From Cymbidium sinense (taxonomy: Eukaryota > Streptophyta > Magnoliopsida > Asparagales > Orchidaceae), in the NCBI GenBank assembly GCA_021442155.1, contig CM038220.1, positions 75,751,817 to 75,815,816 of the forward strand: a DNA stretch of 64,000 nucleotides, read 5' to 3'. Below, piece after piece: positions 1 to 11,370 of the stretch. The stretch's first letter is position 1. Each line of letters starts with the position of its first letter. Made by a program: the position numbers and the translations under genes. The notes below the pieces were generated by a model, which saw only the letters and a list, made by a program, of their open reading frames with translations, searched no databases and was not told the DNA's origin.

Positions 1-246
1 AAAAGGTGGATTTACATACAAACCGCACAATTCTTATGTATTTACATATCAAATATTTAAAGTTAGATATTTATTTATCTAATACTTTTCTATGCTTAAA
101 AAAAGTGCATTTCACTTTTAAAAAGTGAATAAAATGATAAAAGCTATTTATTCGACAGCCTTTCACGTGCTCATTTAGAAGATTTTTCAAGAATTCTATT
201 TATTGGGATATAATAAATATTAATTGATCACGTAATATTAGAGAAG

Positions 247-316
<70 letters not shown>

Positions 317-1465
317 TGTTCCATCTTTATTTTATTTTGTTTATTTTATTCATTATTTAAAGTAGCATTTTTATTTATTTAAATCAATTCAACTTTAGTT
401 AATTTTAGTATGTTTTTATAAAAGTAAATAAATTTTAAAACTTTTGTTGCATAATTTTGAGTGGGTTCAAATTCAAATTCTAATGAAAATAATATCAAGT
501 GATTTATGAATTAATAAATTTGAATCAACATAAAATTAATTTTATTTTTCTCAAAATAGATTACTTTCAAGTCCTGGCAACCTAACTCAAATTATATTAA
601 CATTTGAGTCAACTATTAGCCAGGTCGAACTTGAAATTTTAAAATATAATGGGTCCATGCATATAATAATTTTAAAAACATATAGCATTTAACAGTATAG
701 GTAAATTTTTTGGGGTTCATCATATATTTATTCATTAATACGATTTTATTAAAACGTCATTATCAATATTTATATTTCCCAATAAATTATCATATATATT
801 ATATAAACAATTATTAATATGCCATTTTAATATACCACTCTATTTAGTTGATAATAGCAAGAGAATAATATTTTATTTTTTTAGAATATTAAATATCTAA
901 ACATAAATTTACTGCAAGCAATATTTCACATGAAGACTTCAACAACAAATTTTTAAATTTTTATCAATTAAATTAGGGACACCCATTATTTTTTATTTTT
1001 TAGAATACTAAGTAAATTTAATAGTGCACACATTATATCATTACTAAAAATTAATTTATTTTTCTATTTCAATAAAATTTATCATTGTTACTTTTATCTT
1101 AGTTTGTTTTAATAAAAATAAAATTTTATGAAAAACATATCTTCTCAAAAAATTATAATTCTTTAAAGTAGTTAATTAAAATAAAAATTAAAAATTATTA
1201 TTTTTCATAAAATGTTGTGTAGCTATAAGCTCCTTCATTTTCCATTCATGCCCGGGCATTGAACCCGAGTGTTCACCCAATTTTCCGTCTAACTCCAAAA
1301 AAAAAAAAAGGAACAGTGTCTCTTTGGAGACATCCGAGAAAATTGGAACGATTCAGTGAAAAAGAAGAGCAGCATGTTCGGTAGCTTTGGCGGGGAGTAA
1401 TAAAAATATCCATGCATACATCGAACTCCTGTCAAAATACGGAAGCAGAGTGATCACATATCGAA
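1..1465. other. AT-rich flank upstream of the dynamin-like pseudogene
   Basis: No coding region can be supported here. The sequence is AT-rich with short A/T runs and one long dinucleotide tract. From about 1230 the base composition becomes more mixed toward the pseudogene start, which probably reflects its former promoter and 5' leader. I could not identify a convincing TATA box or other promoter element. Confidence 0.6.
249..312. repeat. (AT)n microsatellite
   Basis: Uninterrupted AT dinucleotides for about 64 bases. Similar tracts recur at 10740-10778, 12027-12087, 21312-21385 and 31245-31267, but those lie inside retrotransposon LTRs, while this one lies in gene flank. Confidence 0.95.
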
Positions 1466-2588
1466 TTGCCCGCAATGGTGTCAACTCCTGGCAAAGACAA
1501 CAGAAAGGCTACCATCAACGCCCTCACCTCCTCCTACAATGACCAAATCCGTCCTCTCCTCGACGCCGTCGACCGCCTGCCACCTCAAGGTAATGCAGGA
1601 AGGAATCGAGCTCCCGACCATCGTCGTCGTCGGCGACCAATCCTCCGGCAAATCCTCTGTTCTTGAATCACTGCTGGCATTAGTCTACCCGTGGCCAAGG
1701 CATATGCACCGAGTACCCCTGAACATGCGGCTCCAAGATCCCTCTTCACTTCCCCAAGCTCCACCTCGAGTACAAGGACAAGCGCATCCCTACCTCCGAA
1801 TCCGCCCTCACCGCTGCCATCGAATCCGCGACGGCCGAGATCGCTGGTTCCGGCAAAGGCATCTCTGATACGCCCCTCACCCTCGTCGTCCGAAAGAAAG
1901 GCGTTCCAGACCTCACCATGGTCGACTTAGCAGGCATCACCCGTGTACCCGTGCATGGCCAGCATGAGAAAATCTACGAGCAGATCTCGGGCATAATAAT
2001 GCAATAAATAAAGCTGGAGAGCATTATTCTTAATGTACTCTCCGTGTCGACTTCCCGACGTGCGAATCCATCCGGATGTCGCAGCAGGTCGACCGCACAG
2101 GTAAGCGGAACCTTGCGGCGGTCACGAGGGCTGATAAGTCGCCGGAGGGTATTCTCGAGAAAGTAGCTGCCGACGACGTCAACATTGGTCTCGGGTACGT
2201 TGGTGTTAGAAATTGGGTCGGAGACATTTGAGGAGGCTCGATTAGCAGAGGTGAATTTGTTCGGGACCCATCTTCTTTCCAAGATGGATAAATCGATAGT
2301 TGGCATCCCCGTTCTGGCGAACAAGTTGATGCAGATCCAGGCGCAAAGCATATCTAATTGTGATGAAAATCAACGAGAAGCTTAACCGCGATGTTTCAGA
2401 TCTTGAGGCCATGCCTCGTTGGCCGACGCCATGAGAGCGTTTATGCAGATTATTAGTAAAGCGAAGGACATCCTCAGAAAGCTGCTCATAGAATTTGATG
2501 ATTTCCCGAATGATAAAGAAATGCATGGCACGGCGCGGCTAGCCGAAATGCTGAATGCGTACGCCATGAAGTTGCCAAATGATATCCC
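1466..2588 (+). pseudogene. DRP4C: Dynamin-related protein 4 (Mx-like) GTPase, 5' half, disrupted
   Basis: Plant DRP4-class proteins are large GTPases of the dynamin/Mx family. This half covers the GTPase domain and the start of the stalk. Visible in sequence: an N-terminal SSYNDQIRPLLDAVDRL, the P-loop GDQSSGKSS (1632-1658), switch II VDLAGIT (1921-1941), VTRADK in the TKAD position (2121-2138), then stalk residues with KINEKLNRDVSDLE (about 2363-2405) and MRAFMQIISKAKD (about 2430-2470). The frame changes near 1590, 1680-1760, 2040, 2215, 2355 and 2415, and a TAA lies near 2003, so no continuous product is possible. No introns are seen, as is usual for this class. The first bases are much more GC-rich than the rest of the window. 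The start at 1466 is chosen because its frame runs into the dynamin N-terminus; the second Met at 1475 is an alternative. DRP4C over other DRP4 members is a best guess. Confidence 0.85.
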
Positions 2589-3382
2589 TGATATGATCGT
2601 GAAATTTCCTCTGTCGACCATGATCAAAACAAGTGATGAAATTATTCGACAAGATCACTTAAAATATCATTGAAATTTTGAGACATCAATTAAATTCCTA
2701 AAGCTCTCAAATATGAGTGTTTATACAAATCGAGCTGCCTCGATTTTAACAAGTAAAGATCTTATAATTCAATTTGAGCATTCAAATACACAAAATACAT
2801 CATATGATCAAGGGAATCATCATGAGTCCGATGGAGAGGAGTGGTTCGATTTTGTATTTATGAGATACCACCTCTAATCTATAAATATTATTCCTCATAT
2901 GAGGAGAGGCCAAGAAAAAAAGAGGAGAGAGCTCTAAAGCTTGAAGATTCTCCAAGACACCTGTTTTCACTGACGGTCGTCAACCACCGCCGCCGCCGCC
3001 ACTACCACCACCGCTACTGCCACCGTCATTCCTCACGGTTCCATCATGACGACTTCATCGCCGATGTCCTCCCGTTTCACTATCATCATAATTACTCAAG
3101 AATTGTTACCACCTGAACATGACTACATAATATTTGTTCCCTTCTCATATGCAATCCTGTAATCTCGTTATTGAGAAGATTTTGTACTCTGAAACAGATA
3201 CATAGTGGAAGATTTTTACTTGGCTAGGCCCTGTGATTTTTTCTCTCTTTTCGAGATTTTTCACGTAAAAATTCTGTAGTTTTCTTGTTCACACTTTAAA
3301 TACCTGTGTGTGTGCTGAATTTCACAACAAAGTTAAGGCGTAAACTTTCACTCTACCGCAACTAATTTTCTAGCACGCAACA
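2589..3382 (+). repeat. Left (5') LTR of the dynamin-gene insertion
   Basis: Starts TGATATGATCG and ends GCACGCAACA. It aligns along its length with 5192-5963, with many short indels. Shared blocks include the ACTTAAAATATCATTG stretch near 2657, the TATA region near 2878, the AAGCTTGAAGATTCTCCAAG stretch near 2938, and the end block with TTTCACTCTACCGCAACT near 3345. Confidence 0.85.
2878..2887 (+). promoter_or_regulatory. TATA box of the left LTR
   Basis: TCTATAAATA lies at the same relative position as the TATA motif of the right LTR (5515) and of the related fragment (31591). In all three it is followed by a conserved ATTCCTCATATGAG-like block, as expected for a U3/R boundary. Confidence 0.6.
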
Positions 3383-3405
3383 GTTTAGCGCTGTCTGTGG
3401 GAAAC
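3383..3405 (+). other. Primer-binding-site region of the non-autonomous element
   Basis: Directly after the left LTR comes GTTTAGCGCTGTCTGTGGGA. It is close to the GGCGCCGTCTGTGGGA motif found just inside the 5' LTR of many plant Ty3/gypsy elements. This supports both the LTR boundary and the plus-strand orientation. The matching tRNA was not identified. Confidence 0.6.
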
Positions 3406-3789
3406 TAATTCCCATCATTTCATCTTATATGACAACCAAGTTTTTCAACAAGATCAAAACCACCATCGAGGTGGAGCATTTCAAGCTTTTAAGGATGCGA
3501 AGAATGAAGATTCATCAAACTTCGCTCCTTGATTTTATAAAAACCGGGGCAACTCTTAATCTTAGAAGATCGCCCATGTTAAGCATCTAATCAATTACTA
3601 TCCCAAGAAACAAGTCAAAATTGGAGGATATTTCAACATTGAGAAGAGATATAGTTTTGCAAATTATGATTTTTCAATCATACTCATGGAAAAACAAAAG
3701 TTAAGGAACAACTTACAACCACAAATGGATGTTTTGATTCGACCTCTTCATACAAAGTTAATCATTAGCAAGGACTGACAAATAACCTA

Positions 3790-4610
3790 GATAGGTCAAA
3801 AGGTCCTTGGTGTGCTTACGGCCTCTCTTCCACCTAGTTAACGATAACATGCGGACAAACAATTATAAAATCAAAATCCTCATTCAATTCAACCTCTTCC
3901 ACATAGTTAACGCCATCGAGCAAAGACTCGACAACCAACCTAGGATAGTCAAAAGGTTCTTGGTGGACTTCCACCTCTTCCACATAGAGCCATCTGCACA
4001 CACAAACAACCTGATAGTTAAGAATCCTCTACATTCAATTCAACCTCTTCCATACTTAACGCCATTGTAACACATCGACAAACAACCTCGAATGGATAAA
4101 AAATCCTCAGCTGATTCAATTCAACCTCTTCAATACATGTTAAGATCATCGAAAACACTTGCCAAACAACTCTGGATAAAATCCTCGGATTCAATTCAAC
4201 TCTTCCATACTGTTAACGCCCTCGAGCAAACACTCGACAAACAACCCAGATAGGTGAAAAGATCTTTGGTGGACTTTTGCTCTTCCACAAGGTTAATATC
4301 ATCAGTAACAACAAACAACCTCGATAGTCAAAAATCCTTTTTCAATTAACTTCTTCCATAGTTAACTATTAACACTCGACAAACAACCTATGGTATTATT
4401 CAATTCAACCTCTTACAGTGTTAACGCTATTAAAACACTAACAAACAACCTGATAGGTCAAAATCCACGGATTAATTCAACCTCTTACAGTGTTAACTAT
4501 TAAAATACTGACAAAATCGATAGGTCAAAAAATCTCAACGGATAATTAACCTCTTCCATACAAGTTAACGCCATCGAGTCACACTCGATAAACAACCTCG
4601 ATAGGTAGAC
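3790..4610 (+). repeat. Tandem array, about 11 units of 60-83 bases
   Basis: Each unit contains CCTCTTCCA, then TTAACGCCATCGAG, then ACTCGACAAACAACC, then a GATAGGTCAAAA block. The CTCTTCCA anchor recurs near 3825, 3893, 3970, 4045, 4125, 4199, 4277, 4348, 4408, 4481 and 4550. Units are degenerate and vary in length, with small deletions. No reading frame runs through the array, so it is probably non-coding. Confidence 0.85.
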
Positions 4611-5191
4611 CTCGCATGCCGTACCACCATCGCAAGAATCTGTTTGGCACCACCATCGGCTGTTATCCCCGCTGACTATCGACGCATGGCCGCCGAGACA
4701 TCAAGAAGCCATAAGGCGTTCTTCGCTTCGCCACGGCCTCATTCGCCATTCCACGCTTCCATGGCGGCCATACACTGCCAGACGACGCCGCTTCTCGCTA
4801 AATGCTCCACATGACACGTCGCTTCACACTCAGGTGTGGATTTGTGCTCGACCGCTCGCAAACTTATATTTTGCGCCACCCTTTACGACACGACTCGCCT
4901 CAACGTGCGCCGCTAGGTGGTTGCCCTGCGATCCCTCCCTCTCACGCGTGGTCCGACGCATAGGCCACTCGAGGGCTCCCCAGACAGAGGAATCCCAGAA
5001 CCTCAAAATTTCACGCTTGACATACCATATTTGACTATGCATCCGCCTGAGTCATAATCTTGCATGAAGATGTTATCTCAAAATATGTTAATGGACTTGC
5101 GGATTTCATTGAAGAATTTGTTATTTTGAAGTACTTGGCACATATATTTTTTGATGATTGAGATAATATCATCCAAAAGTATGGGAGCAAC
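4611..5191 (+). other. GC-rich interior block and putative polypurine tract
   Basis: 4611-5030 is clearly richer in G+C than its surroundings (ACCACCATCGC, GGCCGCCGAGACATC and similar). It shows short overlapping frames on both strands but no recognisable protein. It may be captured sequence. The purine-rich AAAAGTATGGGAGCAA at 5175-5190 sits just before the right LTR and is the best polypurine-tract candidate. Confidence 0.5.
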
Positions 5192-5963
5192 TAATATGAT
5201 CGTGAAAATTCTTCTGAATCTAATCTTAATGCAAAGCAATGATCGTAAATTGAACCGGCGAGATCAAGCACTTAAAATATCATTGGAAACTTTGAGACAT
5301 TAGTTAAATTCTAAAAGATCTCAAATATGAAGTGAGCCAAATCGGCGCCTCAACGGTTCCCAACAAGCCAAAGATCTTACAATTCTAACTTCATTTGAGC
5401 ATTCAAATACACAAAATACATCATATGATCAAGGGAATCATCATGAGCCGCCCAATGGAGAGGAGTGGATTTTGCATGCATTTCTGAGGCGCCACTCCTC
5501 CAATCTATAAATAGCCACTCATTCCTCATATGAGAGGCTGGGCAAGAAAGAGAGAGCTCTAAAGCTTGAAGATTCTCCAAGCACAATCGCCACTATTCGA
5601 CAATGCCAACCAGCCACGCCATGATCGCCGTAAGCCAATCTTTGGTTCATATGACGACCTTCATGGTCGGCCGATGTCCCCGCTCATTATCATCGGCACC
5701 ACTAGTAGCTACCAAGAACGCTGACTGGCATAGTTGTTGTTCTTCTCATATGCAATCGTAATCCGTTATCGGAATATTTTGTACTCAAACATATACATAG
5801 TGGAAGACTTTCGGGCTAGCGCGATTTTTTCCCTCTTTCGAGGTTTTCCAGAAATTTGAAATTTTTTTTGTTCACTCTTTAAAGACCTGCGTGTGCTGGA
5901 TTTCACAATAAAGCTAAGACGTAATCTTTCACTCTACCGCAACTTATTTTCTAGCACGCAACA
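5192..5963 (+). repeat. Right (3') LTR of the dynamin-gene insertion
   Basis: Begins TAATATGATCG (first TG changed to TA) and ends GCACGCAACA at 5963. It matches 2589-3382 throughout with indels. The amount of difference between the two LTRs argues for an old insertion, unless the assembly contains indel errors. Confidence 0.85.
5515..5524 (+). promoter_or_regulatory. TATA box of the right LTR
   Basis: CTATAAATAG follows GGCGCCACTCCTCCAAT, a block also present at 31573-31590 in the related LTR fragment. The position matches the left LTR TATA motif. Confidence 0.6.
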
Positions 5964-6764
5964 ATTCCCATAAAGAAAGAGGCTTTCTTGATGGAAGAAA
6001 TTGCGGTGTTGAAAGAAGCTAGAGGCATCGGGCTGCCTAACTTTCTTCCAAGAACAGCTTTTTTGACTACTCTCCAGAACAAGGTAAAGGAGGTCTCGAG
6101 CACCCCGCTGGATTTCGTCGAGAAGATATGGAGTTACTTAGAAGATGTGGTTGTTCGAGTTCTTGACGAGGCGTCGGAAAACTATCCTCCCCTTCAGGCA
6201 AGCAACAGGAGGGCTGCACAGAGTCTTGTCGCGAAAATGAAGCGTCATTCGACCCATAATAATGAAAGAAATCATTGAAATGGAGTCCATAACGGACTTC
6301 AAATCCCGATTACATGAAGATGTGGGTGGAGCTCATGGAACTTCAAGAACCATTCATGGAAGTTGTTCACAATACATCTAAGTCTACAGTGATGAACCTT
6401 AAGGTTGTGGGTGAAGTGGATGTAGCTCATTTGCGTGGGAGGCGTGATGTGATTGTGGAACAAGCATTTGATATGAGGATGAGGTTGATTTCTTATTGGA
6501 AGATTGTAGCGCTGAGGTTGGTTGATGTTCTGGCTCTCCATATGATTTACGCTGTGAAGAAATTAATAGAAACGGAGCTTGAAACAGAGATTTTAAATGA
6601 GGTGGTCGGTGGAGAAAGGATGAATGGGCTTGAGAAGATGTTGGAGGTCTCCTTCAACCGCCGGGAAGAGGGAGCGGCTAAAGGAAAGCATTCAACTGCT
6701 TAAAGAATCGAAGGAGGTGGTGGCTAACATTATTGACAGGATTTCTCTCAATGGCGCCAATTGA
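5964..6764 (+). pseudogene. DRP4C: Dynamin-related protein 4 stalk and C-terminus, 3' half
   Basis: Continues the gene broken at 2588. Visible: FLMEEIAVLKEARGIGLPNF (from about 5983), PRTAFLTTLQNKVKEVSSTP (about 6049-6108), FVEKIWSYLEDVVVRVL (about 6115-6165), YPPLQASNRRAAQSLVAKMK, then in a second frame VAHLRGRRDVIVEQAFDMR (about 6423-6479) and SYWKIVALRLVDVLALHMIY. The last block (ERLKESIQLLKESKEVVANI) is in a third frame and ends at TGA 6762-6764, the natural terminus of the family. Frameshifts lie near 6225-6320 and 6655. This stalk region drives assembly in dynamins. DRP4 proteins lack the PH domain and proline-rich tail, so the gene ends where expected. Confidence 0.87.
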
Positions 6765-7903
6765 GTTGGCTCTATCGTTTTTTACTGGTTTGGCTGGATG
6801 CTGCTAGTTGTTAACGTTATTTCGGTTCTCTTTTATCTGAAATCTACCAGTCTTTGATTTTCAGAGCATTGCGATTATGTTTTCTATTGTTCTGTCATGA
6901 TAGCCGTTATTTTTTTGTTGGGTGGTTATTTAAATCTTCTTTATCAGAGTTCTGAATGAATGTGAGGTTTTACTAGTCGGCATCATATTAGAAAGAATAC
7001 AGCAGCTTGGTCTTCTTATGATTTGCTTAACTTTCAGAATTTTCATAAGAAACTATATATACATATTTTTAAAAAACTTAAATTATATTTGAAATAAAAT
7101 TAAATCATAATAACGTAATTTCAAATTAAAATACTTTTTTCAATAAACTTTGACATTATTAATCATCATAGATAAAATTAGCTTCTTGTTATTAAATTGC
7201 ATTCAAGTTTTTCAACTTATCTATTAGTATTTATATATGTTCAAATTTGTTCCATCAAGTAATGACCTCTACAGCTCTACTCCAACTATCACATATAATT
7301 CGGTAAATTTTTTTTACTATGTGATTGTTGTATAGGAAGGAGTTTGCTCTTAAACTAATGGTTATCGTAATAACATATTTAGGCATCCCTTAAATCAAAA
7401 CAAACAAACTTTATATATCAATAAATATTTTGAAAATAAATTTTCTTGCATGCATAATATGTTAAATATAAGAAAATGAGATGATTGAAAAAATATCACA
7501 AAAATATACAAGATAAATGAAACAAAAGGATTGAAATTTACGGTTTATTGATTTAAAAAATGTATAATTCAGGTATATTTTGAATAATTGTGCTATATTT
7601 TTTATTTCTTTGTCAATTTGTCTTTCCTCAAGGACTCTTGGTTTAACACTTATAATCATATTTTTTTTCCAACAAAGACACTTGTAGAAAGCCCTTCACT
7701 TCACACCTTGGAGAAATTTGGCTAAAGAGAAATAGACCTAGCACGTCTTTCTTTCTTTCATTCATTAACAATCAACTAATTTATGGGCTAGTTCATTGTC
7801 TCCACAACACAGTCTTTCACATATCTGTGATTTATATTGTAACTTTTAAGTTTATAGAGTTCATCTCTGATCCTCTCTCAAAGAGATTGCCTACAACATG
7901 AAC
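6765..7903. other. AT-rich region downstream of the pseudogene
   Basis: No gene or recognisable repeat was found. It probably holds the former 3' UTR and intergenic DNA. The last bases (7904-7908) are the target duplication of element A. Confidence 0.6.
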
Positions 7904-7908
7904 AAGCC
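7904..7908. repeat. Target-site duplication of element A (with 24049-24053)
   Basis: aagcc at 7904-7908 is repeated exactly at 24049-24053, directly outside the two outer LTR ends. A 5-bp duplication is the normal footprint of Ty3/gypsy integrase. Confidence 0.85.
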
Positions 7909-10139
7909 TGTGGGCTCCGAAAATTCGCCACCAACCTCTTCGATGAAAAGGAGTGGTTTTAAAGTGTCGATGTAATTTTTAGAAAATAGATGGAATAGTA
8001 GATAAGACACTACCCAGAGATTTCGTCCTCATTTGGTGATAACTTTAGAGGTTCGGGTTTCTAAAGCAACCCCTATAGTTAATTACCTCCCAATAAGTGA
8101 GAGAGAACTTTCGAGGTTTGTTGATTGCTTAATGCGTAGCTATAGTTGAGAGTTTTAAAATTTAGATTATGAAATTTATCATTATAGCTTAAACTAGATG
8201 GGGAATGATGACGTGCTATCTAGATCCCATGTTCATCCCTATGTCCTGGTACTTAGAAGAGGAGGTAATGACCCAACCCAAAGGATCCTCATCAAAACAC
8301 ATGGGTTACGTCAAGAAATAGACTGCGGTGAAATTTGTCTGGAGACTGCTTAAGTATACCAGCGATGAGGTTTGCATTAAGTATACCCTATGATTCACAA
8401 CTCAAAGCGAGAGCCACAGGGAGCATACGCTATGGTCGTGATCGTAATATAAGGAGTCACCGCCAAACACCCGATCGAGGACTCGGGTCATAACCGCTTC
8501 ATCTGGAGCCCACCGCCAACCACGCAATCAGGACGCCGCCACGCCCCATCTGGAAAGACATTGAAAGAGTGAATATAGTAGAACACTTGATTTGACATTG
8601 GCTCATTTGCTAGAGTTTAAATTTGTCACCCCCGATAAATAGTTGCGGAAGGTGGATAGATTGGATTTGATTTGATCTTTTAATGATAGAGTTTCATTTA
8701 AGTCATTTCTTAGATTGATATTTGATTTGAATTGATTTGATTAAAAAAATTGATTGATTTGAATATGTTGAAGAGCTTTAGATCTTGTCACCTCTGTTTA
8801 GCTGCTAATAGAGGATTAGATCTACTACCATATGATAGAATCAATTTCTCAGATATTTCACTGATTTTGAAGCTCTTATTATAGGTTTTTAGGTTTTGTT
8901 AACCCGGACCCAGTCCTAAGACTAAACCGGGAAGTAACCCGCGCAACATCCTCAGACACTCAAATTTAGGCATTCAATATAGTGTCCGGGTCCATGCGGG
9001 TGTATTTAAGAATTTTGGCAATTTTTTTTATATCTGGATTATGAGATCGATTTCAAATTTATGTTTGATTTGAGTTTAGTTGATTAGAAAATTGATTGAT
9101 TTGAATATGTTGAAGAGCTTTAAATCCTATCAACTTTGTTTAGCTGCTAACAGAGGATTAGATCTACTGTCACCTGACATAATTAATTTCTAGATATTTC
9201 ACTGATTTGAATCTCTTATTATATATTTTTTTTAGGTTTTGTTAACGGACTGTCACAGACAAAATCGAGTGCGGCATCCTCAAACACTTGAATTTAGGCA
9301 TTCAGTGTCAGCGTCTGTGTATCTAGAATTTAAGTAGTTTTTATTTTGAATTATGAAATTGATTTTTATATTTTCATTTAATTTCAATTTAGCCCTGCAC
9401 TTTGACATTAAAATTTGCCAGAATCTCATGCGGAATTTATAACTTAGTTAATTTCATCTAATTAATGAAATTATTGATCTTGAAAATCATATTTAGAATG
9501 AAATCCCTCAATTTTTGATTAAAGGAAGCCCTATGATTTTTATGTATTTTTATTTAGTATCGCCTTCTGTCTGCTTGTACAAAGGGTTACAGATCCGGTG
9601 ACGAAGAAAGCATTGTAATTTAGATTGTAGTTTAAAATACTACTGATACTTAGTTTACTTGTTGAGTTTTTATAATTCTTCCAACTTAATTATACTCAAT
9701 TTGTATCAATTTTGATAAATTATGTCGATTTCAATGTTTGTTGCTTTAGCCCCACTTATGCTTATTAGCTAGCATCATAATCGCCCCCACATTTGTACAA
9801 GAGTTATTAAACTCAATCTGGATTTATCCTTAGATTTTGAGTTTATTGCAAGTTTGTTATGAGTTTAGCATTAGTCCCCCCCAATTCCAATTAAAGCTTG
9901 TTTAATTTTAAGAAATTTACAAGAAAAGAGAACTCACTTTATTTCTTTAATTTAAGCCATAGAGAATTACAATTATAGTTTGTGAGCTTAATATTAGTCT
10001 CCCCCAAATTTCACTTAGATTTTAAATAAATATTCTATTTTCCAAATTTGCTTTAAAGGTTCCCCCTTTTTCTTGTTTGATGCTTTTTAATTTAAAATTA
10101 GCTGGGGTTTCTCTACTTAGCTCTAAGTCATTCATTTTA

Positions 10140-10735
10140 CCCTCCCTTTTTCTAAGTGAAAGATTTGAGAATTTGTAGCCTCAGACATCATCCCATGTAG
10201 GCATCGGTATTTTGGCTTACTCGGTATGCCTTGTTGAGCGTAGTGAGTGGTGTCTTGCAACATTGCAACCAATTTTCATCTCGTCGTGCCCTGTTGAGCA
10301 CGATGATGCCTTTAAACATGAAAGAAGACAAATACAACATATATTCATTCCCCCTCTTTTTCTAAGTCTAGAATTTAGAGAAAATTTTGTGACCTCGCGT
10401 CATCCCGTAAGGGGGTTGCATGGGGTGAGCTATTCTTTTACCACAGTTGAATAGCAGTGTCTCTTGCGACACCACAACCATTTTCATCTTCGCATGAGCA
10501 CAAGGTCTTTAAACCTAAAAGAAAGCATATACAACACATATATATTCCTCCCCTCTATTTTTTTTTTCTAAGTATGAAATTAGACAAAATTTCGGCAGCA
10601 TCTCGTCTAGGGGGAGTGACATCTAACAAGTGGTGGCTTACTTGGTACACCATATTGAGCGTGTGGTGTCTTCAACACCACCTATTTTCATCTCATCATA
10701 CTGAGCACCGAGTCTTGAGCCTGCGAATGCTATAT

Positions 10736-10780
<45 letters not shown>

Positions 10781-10970
10781 CCCCCATCTATTTTTTTTCT
10801 AAGTCTGGAAATTAGATGAAATTTTGATCTCGTAGGGGATACAAGTGGTGGCTTACCAGTGCATCAATGAGCATAAGAGTGGTGTCTTCTTACCATATTG
10901 ATCTTTATTCATAATTGAAGCGGGGTATCAAACTGCAGAAAAGAACAAACATATATATACATTCACATAT
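10140..10970 (-). repeat. LTR-internal tandem array, four units of about 205-230 bases
   Basis: Units begin at TTTCTAAGT near 10148, 10358, 10562 and 10795. Each carries a 'GGGGTTGCAT' or 'GGGGGAGTGACATC' block, a GTGGTGTCTT block, TTTTCATCTC, a GAGCAC block, and then a TATATATTC stretch. The third unit ends in a pure AT tract at 10740-10778. The equivalent array in the other LTR is at about 20570-21300. Confidence 0.8.
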
Positions 10971-10979
10971 AATCTCACA

Positions 10980-11370
10980 TGTTTATTCTTTTCGCGAAAG
11001 AGAAGGAATTAGGTATCCGGTTGGAAAGTAAGGTAAAATAAGCGAAGGAAAATCTTGACGATGTTCTTCCATTCGTGGAGGCGAAAGCAGGACTAAAGTG
11101 AGAAGTGCGAAAATCAAAGGAAGAATTCACTATTCGTTGTTTTCCCCATTCTGACAAAATCGGATGACTAAAGCGAGAGCGACTCGAAATCGAAGGAAGA
11201 ATTCACTGATGATGTCCTTCCCGATTCTGTGAATGACTAAAGTGAGAGCGACAAAAATCGAGGATGAATGCTATTGATGTTCTTCCCGATTCTGATTAAA
11301 TGGAACTAAAGTGAGGAAGCGACACAAAATCAAGGAAGAATTATCTTGATGATGTTCTTCCCGATTTATG
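10980..11370 (-). repeat. LTR-internal sub-repeats of about 75-85 bases
   Basis: Repeats of GGAAGAATTCAC, GATGTTCTTCCCGATT and GACTAAAGTGAGAGCGAC. Counterparts are at 21460-21840 in the other LTR, and on the opposite strand at 30847-31190 in the nested element, so this is an old feature of the family. Confidence 0.8.

Larger units (their letters stand above)
2589..5963 (+). mobile_element. Non-autonomous LTR retrotransposon inserted in the dynamin-like gene
   Basis: Two direct repeats of about 794 and 772 bases (2589-3382 and 5192-5963) bound a 1.8-kb interior. The interior has no protease, RT or integrase reading frame, so the element must have been moved by another element (LARD-like). A 54-codon frame from 3429 could be a gag start remnant, but I do not recognise it. 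Flanking bases are atccc (2584-2588) and ttccc (5965-5969), an imperfect 5-bp target duplication. The left LTR begins TGATATGATC and both LTRs end GCACGCAACA. The body carries a tandem array (about 3790-4610) and a GC-rich block (4611-5030). The pseudogene resumes directly after the right LTR. A related truncated LTR lies at 31269-31985. Confidence 0.85.

Noticed and set aside
2841..3116. 91-codon plus-strand frame with His/Arg-rich run
   Set aside because: It lies wholly within the left LTR of the dynamin-gene insertion; the His/Arg run comes from a CCGCCGCC/CACCACC stretch that is not open in the right LTR.
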